Assembly: GCA_001817805.1 (NCBI GenBank)
Contig: MHJB01000029.1
Location: 1-5,598, forward strand
From: Candidatus Colwellbacteria bacterium RIFCSPLOWO2_12_FULL_43_11
Lineage (GTDB): Bacteria; Patescibacteriota; Minisyncoccia; UBA6257; Colwellbacteraceae
Length of the DNA stretch: 5,598 nucleotides
Direction of reading: 5' to 3'
The first letter of the stretch is position 1. Every line of letters starts with the position of its first letter. The translations under genes were made by a program, and so were the position numbers. Positions 1 through 4,606 of the stretch are shown here, one piece after another. The notes beneath the pieces were generated by a model, which saw nothing but the letters and a program-made list of their open reading frames with translations, searched no databases and had not been told where the DNA came from.

Positions 1-5
1 GGGTT

Positions 6-30
6 CTTATTGAGATCTCTCTCAGCTAAG
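6..30 (-). terminator. Hairpin just downstream of the surface-protein stop, possible weak terminator
   Basis: On the minus strand CTTA-gc-TGAGA-gaga-TCTCA-a-TAAG can form a 5-bp stem plus 4 outer pairs around a small internal loop, starting 9 bases after the TAG stop. No T-run follows before the window ends, so a classical intrinsic terminator cannot be claimed. It could act in 3'-end stabilisation or be chance. Confidence 0.3.
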
Positions 31-38
31 CGGTGAGA

Positions 39-3000
39 CTACGGTAGGACCACAGAGTTAGCAACGGCCGGGATGCTGTAAGAAACACCTCCGTATCCGG
101 AACCACCCTGCCAGTTCCAACCAGCAAGCATGTTGACGTTAACGTTGCCCGGGGCTAGACGAGTGTCACCAGCGATCAGAACGCCAGCAGCAACAGTCTT
201 GATGTAAGCGGCATCAGTGCCGAGTACGAACAGGGCTCCAGCAGCGTTAGTCTTCATCAATTGACCAGCAACAGCTGTTGGCAAAGCGATAGCGGTAGCA
301 GCCACAGCGTCAGCATCAGCTGCTAAGACAATGCTGCCAGAAGTGAATCCTAAGCCAGTAGCAGCAGTAGCTCCTGCGGCAATACGGACGTCGGCAACTG
401 TTACTGTGCCGCTAGCATCAGCATCGATGTAAGCACCAGTAGTACCGAGTACAAAGGCACCCCCAGCAGCGCCGGTCTTCCTAAGTTCTCCAGAAACCCC
501 AGCCGCACCAGCACCAATAGCGGTCTGTAATACAACTGCAGTTCCGAGATCAGGATCGCCAGCGGCAAGTACTGTGCCTCTTGCACCTACAACGGCGTCA
601 TTAGCCGTCGCTACCGCCCATTGCATACCAGCGCCAACAGGCCATAAGGCTTGGTTGGTTGTGGTTATCTGCAAGGCGATGTGCCTTGTTTGGCCGAACG
701 TAACGGTCAAAGAGCCGTTAGGAATGCCGGAGAAAGAAATCGTGCCGTTAGCTACGTTCAAGAATCTGGTGGCGGGGATATTGATACCACCATCTACGTC
801 ATAAAGACGGAAGAGCGCGGCATCGTTAAGCACGCCAGTAGCAGTCACTGAAGAAGTCAAAGCGGCCGGCAAACTGTCGGTAGAGAACAGTAAAGTGTCT
901 ACACCGAGGTTCGCGTTAGCTCCCTTTGATTCAAGGTCAAACGCTGCGTAGGTGACGTTAGTGCCACGAGCAACAGTGCCTGACGGAGAACCGGCTGATT
1001 TCTTGATTTCAAGAACATTGGAACGGAAAGTGTAAGTACCACCCTCGTTTCCAGCGGCAGCTCCAACATTTACTCTGAAATCGGTCGAAACTGTATTGGC
1101 AGCCACAACTCCGGAAATAACTCCGGTTGTTCTGAAGTGGTTAGCAATGTTAACAGGCGGTATTGCAGAAGTTCCGTTAACCCAACTCAAAGTTGTGCCT
1201 TGCGCCGGAAGCGGCGAAATAACATTCGCAACAATATTCAGCGTCTTAGGCGTACCTTTTACGAAGGTGACCGGTGTAAGCACATCAGCTGTAGTGAAGA
1301 CTACATCGTTAGCTGTAGCCGCTCCACCAGCAGGAAGAAGTCCTGTACCGGGAACTATGAAGTTAGTGACTTGAACGAGACCATCGTACAAAGCTACTCC
1401 AGTCACGTAAGCGTTAACAGCGCCAGCGCTGGTAACACCAGTTAAGACCAAATCTCTTAACCTCTGGTCTTCGTTCTGGGTTGTAACTCTAATCGTACCT
1501 GTTACAGCTTGGGATACTGGACCCAATACAGTTTGGTTGTACGGGGTAGTAACAGTATCGCCAGTAGTAGCAAAGGTTCCAGCCTGGTTCACGCTAACAG
1601 GTGGCAAGGCCAAGACTGAAGCGGAAACAATGTTGTTAGCGCCAGCTTGTCCGGATGAGGACATGCCGGTTGCAACAAAACTGTTACCTCCAACTAAGAC
1701 CAGCACTGCGTTAGCGCTCGCTGGGTTAGGAGCAGTCACCAAATTGGTAGTTCCTTTTACGTACAACTTCTTGGTTGTGTTAGCAGGAACTGTCCAGTTC
1801 ATGACGAACGTGGTACCGGCAGCAGGGCCCCAGAAGTTTATTCCGTCGGCAACCACAGCAAGAAGGTTCACCTGTTGAGAAAGCAAGGCGCCGTTCTCAT
1901 CATATAGACCTACGTTGCCAAGAGTGCCGGCTTCTGTGGTAAGAGCGCCGTCAGCCATTGCTAAGTTTACGTTGCTCACCAAAACATCTTCGCCAATAGC
2001 TCTCACATCAAAGACGCCCAAAATTTGAGGGGTCGTGGAGATAACTAGGTTAGCGGCAGATCCTTGTGGCGAAGAAGAACTGACTGAAATTGACAAATTA
2101 CCGGCAGCGATGGCAATAGCATTAGCCGCGCCAAGACCACCGGGGTTCAGGGTAACAGCCGGACCGGCAACGCCAGCGCCGGATGTAACACCAATACCAG
2201 AAACAGCATCAACAACAGCCGTTAAAGTTATGTTGCGGCCTCCACCGGAGCTTATGTCACCAATTACCTGGAAGGTCTTAGAAGTACCTTTGGCAATCAT
2301 GACGGAAGTCGGGAAGACAACGCTAGCACTCCTTACGGAGAAGCTTGCGCCACCTACGGCAGCGCCACCATCAACTTTTACACGGACGTTAGTAACATCT
2401 GTGTCTTGAGCGGTAGAGGCGGCTGTGTAGCCGACATTAAACGCCCATACATTGATGTCTTCGTTCGTACCAGCCGAGACTGTGAAGTTGCCCAAGACAA
2501 CGTCTTTGGCGCCAACAAAAGTCTGGTTGGAAGGAACAACGGGGCCAGCAGCGACGTTCAAAACGCCCAAAGCGCCACCAGCAACTATGGTCATAGCATT
2601 ACCAACTACCGGGAAAGTTCCCGTGAAGGTAGCGCCAGTGATTTTAGTAGCGGACTCAATACCCATCTTTACTGTAGCTGATGGAGTACCAGGCGCTGTC
2701 GCGGATACAACAATAGACAAAGTCTTGGTTGTACCTTTGGTGATTTTAATCGCCGGGCTGAAAACGAAGTTGCTAATTGTGTTGACCTGAGTCTGGCTCA
2801 AACCAACCTGAGTATTACCATCGAAAATCTTAACCAAAAGAATATCGACGGCGTTAACGTTAGCAGTGCCGTATGACTTTACAGTCATAGCGGAAACCGA
2901 AGTATCGGCATCAGCGGCAGCGGTTAGATTTACTTTTGTTACTGTTACGTTAGCGGCTCCAGCCAAAATGTTGGCAGACACCGGAGTGTCGGAGGCTAAG

Positions 3001-3491
3001 GCAACTGATAACGGGGCTCCTGTGGCAGTTGTGCCAGTACCTGTACCGGTTCCGGTACCTGTTCCTGTGCCAGTTCCCATAGAAGTGTATTTACCCCTTG
3101 AAATTGAACCGAAGTAACCAGCAGCTGGTGAAACAGCATTGGCAGCTTGCCAAGCGGCTACAGAAGTTTTGGTTATCGGACCGAAGTAACCTGTCGCACC
3201 ACCAGCAAAGGTGAAGTGACCGGTTGATGTTAGATAGTTCTGTAAGCAAGTGACGTCATCGCCCTTTGCACCCAAGGTGAGGTCTCGAGTGAAAGTGCAA
3301 GCAGTCGTGCTCGAACTACCAGTTCCAAGTTGCGCCTGCAAGGCCGCGATCTGAGCCAAGAGAGCATTGATTTGAGCCTGTAGATCCACAGTTTGTGCGG
3401 AAGCAGGAAGAATCAAAGCCGAACCTGACATAGACACTACGGTCACGGCAGACAAAGCAACTGAAACGAGTTTCTTAGAAAATTTACTCAT
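39..3491 (-). CDS. Large secreted S-layer-like surface protein with peptidoglycan-binding-like N-terminus and repeated beta modules
   Basis: This gene encodes 1150 residues. Residues 1-32 form a signal peptide (Lys-rich start, hydrophobic core, Ala-Ser-Ala before Gln33). A short Leu/Ala/Gln coiled coil follows (33-56), then a peptidoglycan-binding-like domain (about 65-137) with two GYFG motifs, and an eight-fold Gly-Thr linker (139-154). About five beta-rich modules fill 160-965. Each has an F/Y/V-D-G/E type motif (near 224, 374, 531, 703, 898) followed by a K-G-T-x-K-T-like strand (near 252, 401, 571, 745, 932; the last copies are degenerate). The C-terminus holds a 38-residue repeat present twice. 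Composition is Ala/Val/Thr/Gly/Asn-rich. The only two cysteines are C65 and C82, a possible disulfide. There is no LPXTG and no C-terminal membrane helix, so any wall retention would come from the N-terminal domain. This layout is typical of putative CPR S-layer proteins; a structural coat role is inferred. ATG 3491 directly precedes the signal peptide and has an A-rich leader without a Shine-Dalgarno. Confidence 0.85.
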   Translation of the reverse strand: MSKFSKKLVSVALSAVTVVSMSGSALILPASAQTVDLQAQINALLAQIAALQAQLGTGSSSTTACTFTRDLTLGAKGDDVTCLQNYLTSTGHFTFAGGATGYFGPITKTSVAAWQAANAVSPAAGYFGSISRGKYTSMGTGTGTGTGTGTGTGTTATGAPLSVALASDTPVSANILAGAANVTVTKVNLTAAADADTSVSAMTVKSYGTANVNAVDILLVKIFDGNTQVGLSQTQVNTISNFVFSPAIKITKGTTKTLSIVVSATAPGTPSATVKMGIESATKITGATFTGTFPVVGNAMTIVAGGALGVLNVAAGPVVPSNQTFVGAKDVVLGNFTVSAGTNEDINVWAFNVGYTAASTAQDTDVTNVRVKVDGGAAVGGASFSVRSASVVFPTSVMIAKGTSKTFQVIGDISSGGGRNITLTAVVDAVSGIGVTSGAGVAGPAVTLNPGGLGAANAIAIAAGNLSISVSSSSPQGSAANLVISTTPQILGVFDVRAIGEDVLVSNVNLAMADGALTTEAGTLGNVGLYDENGALLSQQVNLLAVVADGINFWGPAAGTTFVMNWTVPANTTKKLYVKGTTNLVTAPNPASANAVLVLVGGNSFVATGMSSSGQAGANNIVSASVLALPPVSVNQAGTFATTGDTVTTPYNQTVLGPVSQAVTGTIRVTTQNEDQRLRDLVLTGVTSAGAVNAYVTGVALYDGLVQVTNFIVPGTGLLPAGGAATANDVVFTTADVLTPVTFVKGTPKTLNIVANVISPLPAQGTTLSWVNGTSAIPPVNIANHFRTTGVISGVVAANTVSTDFRVNVGAAAGNEGGTYTFRSNVLEIKKSAGSPSGTVARGTNVTYAAFDLESKGANANLGVDTLLFSTDSLPAALTSSVTATGVLNDAALFRLYDVDGGINIPATRFLNVANGTISFSGIPNGSLTVTFGQTRHIALQITTTNQALWPVGAGMQWAVATANDAVVGARGTVLAAGDPDLGTAVVLQTAIGAGAAGVSGELRKTGAAGGAFVLGTTGAYIDADASGTVTVADVRIAAGATAATGLGFTSGSIVLAADADAVAATAIALPTAVAGQLMKTNAAGALFVLGTDAAYIKTVAAGVLIAGDTRLAPGNVNVNMLAGWNWQGGSGYGGVSYSIPAVANSVVLP
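147..485 (-). repeat. C-terminal tandem duplication in the surface protein with one EF-hand/dockerin-like loop
   Basis: Residues 1003-1040 (bases 372-485) and 1078-1115 (bases 147-260) align over 38 positions without gaps, with 20 identities by eye. Shared blocks include FVLGT, AYI and a final D-x-R-x-A-x-G. The intervening residues are also similar, giving a period of 75 residues. In the first copy, residues 1023-1034 (bases 390-425) read DADASGTVTVAD. This has Asp, Asp and Ser at loop positions 1, 3 and 5, Gly at 6, Val at 8 and Asp at 12, the pattern of a dockerin/EF-hand calcium loop. In the second copy positions 1, 3 and 5 are Lys, Val and Ala, so calcium binding is probably lost there. 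The repeat is seen directly; calcium binding is inferred. Confidence 0.75.
3030..3077 (-). repeat. (Gly-Thr)8 linker repeat
   Basis: Eight consecutive Gly-Thr codon pairs (residues 139-154) separate the peptidoglycan-binding-like domain from the first beta module. The third bases vary (GGA, GGC, GGT with ACT, ACA, ACC), so the DNA hexamer has diverged while the dipeptide is kept. This suggests selection for a flexible, extended, possibly O-glycosylatable linker rather than a recent slippage product. Read on the other strand it gives a Val-Pro repeat, which is an artefact of the complement. Confidence 0.85.
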
Positions 3492-3510
3492 TTTTTTCGA
3501 CTTGTATTTT

Positions 3511-3538
3511 ATTTTATTTTTAGGACTTATTCTGTAAA
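3511..3538 (-). promoter_or_regulatory. Candidate sigma70-type promoter for the surface-protein gene
   Basis: On the minus strand TTTACA (3538-3533, 5 of 6 to TTGACA) is followed after 16 bases by TAAAAT (3516-3511, 5 of 6 to TATAAT). A start about 7 bases downstream would leave a leader of roughly 15 bases ending in seven A's before ATG 3491. The region is AT-rich and a second TAAAAT overlaps at 3511-3506, so chance matches are likely. Position relative to the gene is the main support. Confidence 0.4.
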
Positions 3539-3540
3539 GA

Positions 3541-3647
3541 ATTTGGAAGATTAATCACCGTTAACATCATCGACCAGCTGCCTTATTTGCCCATTGTGAG
3601 GTTAAGGCGGCAAGCTGATGCCCGTGAAGAACCCTAGTTGTAATCGA
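3541..3647. other. Intergenic stretch without a convincing gene, with a weak inverted repeat
   Basis: An open frame covers this stretch on the minus strand, but its product resembles nothing and has no start signal, and the frame runs through the palindrome and stem-loops beyond, so I do not call a gene. CATC at 3568, AGCTGCC at 3576 and GGC/AGCTGATG at 3606-3620 form an interrupted inverted repeat that could fold as an imperfect hairpin with a loop of about 23 bases. I see no tRNA, riboswitch or known RNA consensus here. Confidence 0.4.
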
Positions 3648-3683
3648 TTCGACTCCGCTCAGGATTATACTGAGCCAGCCGAA
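3648..3683. repeat. REP-like extragenic palindrome
   Basis: TTCGACTCCGCTCAG (3648-3662) and CTGAGCCAGCCGAA (3670-3683) are imperfect inverted copies around a 7-base loop. The inner CGCTCAG/CTGAGC and outer TTCG/CGAA pairs are intact and the middle is mismatched. The half TTCGACTnCGCTCAGG resembles a palindrome I recognise as dispersed in intergenic regions of many bacteria. Family membership is by recall and unverified. It lies between the terminator and the surface-protein promoter. Confidence 0.55.
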
Positions 3684-3690
3684 GTATAAA

Positions 3691-3714
3691 TTAAAAAACT
3701 CGCTTAATGGCGAG
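3691..3714 (-). terminator. Intrinsic terminator downstream of the winged-helix gene
   Basis: On the minus strand CTCGC-CATTAA-GCGAG (3714-3699) forms a 5-bp GC-rich stem with a 6-base loop, followed directly by six T's and then an AT-rich tail. It lies about 100 bases past the stop of the winged-helix gene and about 200 bases before the surface-protein start, so it would separate the two same-strand genes. The stem is short, so efficiency is uncertain. Confidence 0.6.
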
Positions 3715-3777
3715 AGAGGCAGCACTTCCCTATTACAGGAAGTTATATTACGCGAAACGGCTTGCCTCACTCAAGCC
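3712..3777 (-). ncRNA. Structured 3'-UTR or leader RNA with competing stems
   Basis: Read on the minus strand, GGCTTG/CAAGCC (3777-3772 with 3764-3759) is a perfect 6-bp hairpin. GAGTGAGGCA (3772-3763) can instead pair with TGCCTCTCTC (3721-3712) in 9 of 10 positions, enclosing a third hairpin ACTTCC/GGAAGT (3743-3724). The long pairing uses part of the first hairpin and also bases 3712-3714 of the terminator stem, so the folds exclude one another. The pairings are visible in the sequence; that this is a functional RNA is inference, and it matches no family I know. Confidence 0.35.
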
Positions 3778-3781
3778 ACTA

Positions 3782-3803
3782 ACACTACGTCAAATTGTAG
3801 TGT
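3782..3803. other. Perfect 7-bp stem-loop just after the winged-helix gene
   Basis: ACACTAC (3782-3788) and GTAGTGT (3797-3803) form a perfect inverted repeat with an 8-base loop, 8 bases after the stop codon at 3812-3814. No T-run follows on the minus strand, so it is not a classical terminator. It could protect the 3' end of the message or be part of the structured region that follows. Confidence 0.45.
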
Positions 3804-3811
3804 ACTAACTA

Positions 3812-4423
3812 TTATAACGCAATAATCTCCTTCTTGGTTACACCCCTGAATGAGGCAAAGGGCCCCTGGCTACCCACCCTTTCTACTAATCCTTCTGTAG
3901 TGAGGTCGTGGAGGTCGTTTCTTAGGGTTCTTTCGCTAACCTCAGGGAACTTAACAATCAAGTCCCTCATTCGGCAGCCATTCGGCAACTGCCGAATAAA
4001 GCTAAGTATTGCCGATTGCCGATTAGCAATATTGCTGTTTATTTTAATATCCTTTTCCTCATCTTCTTGCTTGTGGACAGGCTGTTCACTTGAATCGGCA
4101 AAGGAGTTGCTTAAATCAACTTCGTCTTCATTGCCGATTGCCGATTGAGAAATTGCCGATTGTATTTCTACCTTGATGTTATCAAGCTCCCTTAAGAGTA
4201 CTTCGGCATTAAGAGTCTTCATTTCGTTAACCGAAGTAGCTAACCTTACTAAGGCCCCTAACTTATCCACAGCCTGGTCATTAATTTCTAAAATTAAGTC
4301 CACGGCCGAGTCTTCCAGTGCGGACTTAAGTTTGGCGTTATTCACGGTTGCTACCACGCGGAAAACGGCGAAACTTATGTCATAAGCCTTATCAAAAACA
4401 GACTTTGGCAATAATGGATACAT
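3812..4423 (-). CDS. Helical-domain plus DeoR-like winged-helix protein, probable transcriptional regulator
   Basis: The chosen product has 203 residues. Residues 1-92 are predicted helical, with a segment A-x-F-R-V-V-A-T-V followed by an acidic amphipathic helix, similar in style to a small helical-domain family I recall from Parcubacteria. Residues 93-133 are an acidic, low-complexity linker built partly from TTGCCGA-type DNA repeats. Residues 134-195 form a winged helix: RQSAILSFIRQL, then a D-L-I-x-K-F-P-E-V-S-E-R-T-L-R-N-D-L recognition helix and a G-L-V-E-R-V-G wing, the DeoR pattern. A DNA-binding role is inferred; the target is unknown. The frame is open up to ATG 4552, but the extra 43 residues are Phe/Ile/Asn-rich translation of AT-rich repeat, so ATG 4423 is preferred. 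Neither start has a Shine-Dalgarno. It is divergent from gpmI. Confidence 0.7.
   Translation of the reverse strand: MYPLLPKSVFDKAYDISFAVFRVVATVNNAKLKSALEDSAVDLILEINDQAVDKLGALVRLATSVNEMKTLNAEVLLRELDNIKVEIQSAISQSAIGNEDEVDLSNSFADSSEQPVHKQEDEEKDIKINSNIANRQSAILSFIRQLPNGCRMRDLIVKFPEVSERTLRNDLHDLTTEGLVERVGSQGPFASFRGVTKKEIIAL
3969..4161. repeat. Cluster of nine TGCCGAWT octamers inside the winged-helix gene
   Basis: TGCCGATT or TGCCGAAT occurs at 3990, 4010, 4017, 4132, 4139 and 4154, and its complement (AWTCGGCA) at 3969, 3980 and 4093. The copies at 4010/4017 and 4132/4139 are tandem with a 7-base period and give two identical 17-base repeats (ATTGCCGATTGCCGATT at 4008-4024 and 4130-4146). The copies at 3980 and 3990 form a perfect 8-bp palindrome around AC. 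The two 17-mers are read in different frames (N-R-Q-S-A-I and Q-S-A-I-G-N), so the DNA rather than the peptide is what is shared. Confidence 0.8.
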
Positions 4424-4475
4424 CAAGAAGGAGTTTAGGATATAATGGAAAGAAGTCAAGAAAAAGAGCCGGTCA

Positions 4476-4503
4476 ATTTTATAATTGAAAATTGAAAAAT
4501 CAA
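4476..4503 (-). promoter_or_regulatory. Weak candidate promoter for the winged-helix gene
   Basis: On the minus strand TTGATT (4503-4498) and TAAAAT (4481-4476) are 16 bases apart, which would give a leader of roughly 45 bases before ATG 4423. An alternative is TTGACT with TAAACT 16 bases downstream, ending only 8 bases before the ATG and implying a near-leaderless message. Both lie in AT-rich repeat sequence and are weak calls. Confidence 0.25.
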
Positions 4504-4600
4504 AATGAAAAATGACAGTATAAAATTTAAAAATACCCTTAAAAGAATTCATTTTGACACTTTAAATTGTCATTTTACACTTTGATATTTACACTTTACA
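4482..4600. repeat. AT-rich intergenic repeat region
   Basis: The stretch contains near-tandem AATTGAAA/AATTGAAAAATC/AAAATGAAAAATGACA units, then ACACTTT three times (4557, 4577, 4591). AAAATGACA (4509-4517) is repeated inverted as TGTCATTTT (4568-4576), so the region can form a long imperfect hairpin spanning the ATG at 4552. The sequence style matches AT-rich intergenic repeats that I recall from CPR genomes. It also contains the region where any gpmI promoter must lie. Confidence 0.55.
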
Positions 4601-4602
4601 TT
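4554..4602 (+). promoter_or_regulatory. Possible gpmI promoter region
   Basis: TTGACA (4554-4559) is a perfect -35 match, but its best-spaced -10 is only TACACT (4576-4581). TTTACA (4574-4579) with TACATT (4597-4602) at 17 bases is an alternative that would place the transcript start at or next to the ATG, implying a leaderless mRNA. Both pairs have a weak -10. There is no Shine-Dalgarno before ATG 4607. Confidence 0.3.
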
Positions 4603-4606
4603 AACC

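Noticed and set aside
574..2790. Several plus-strand open frames of 66-124 codons
   Set aside because: They all lie antisense inside the surface-protein gene. Its Ala/Val/Thr/Gly-rich codon use leaves few stops on the other strand, and the products look like low-complexity complements.
2866..3117. Plus-strand frame encoding a Val-Pro repeat protein
   Set aside because: It is the exact complement of the Gly-Thr linker codons of the surface-protein gene, with no start signal of its own.
3645..3683. Possible tRNA or tmRNA T-arm (minus-strand GAGTCGAATC)
   Set aside because: It is part of the REP-like palindrome. There is no acceptor stem, anticodon arm or CCA-adjacent pairing in the surrounding bases.
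3567..3770. Minus-strand 67-codon frame between the two minus-strand genes
   Set aside because: It runs through the competing stems, the terminator and the REP-like palindrome, has no ribosome binding site and resembles no known protein.
3712..3777. Known riboswitch, T-box or RNase P RNA
   Set aside because: None of the conserved core sequences I can recall (T-box TGG-ACCGCG, RNase P GGAAAGTC or ACAGAAACCGGC) is present.
3969..4161. CRISPR array in the repeat cluster
   Set aside because: The units are 7-8 bases long, occur in both orientations and have irregular spacing, and they lie inside a coding sequence with no cas genes nearby.
3834..4385. Plus-strand frames of 104 and 70 codons
   Set aside because: They are antisense to the winged-helix gene, whose domain pattern is clear in the minus-strand reading.
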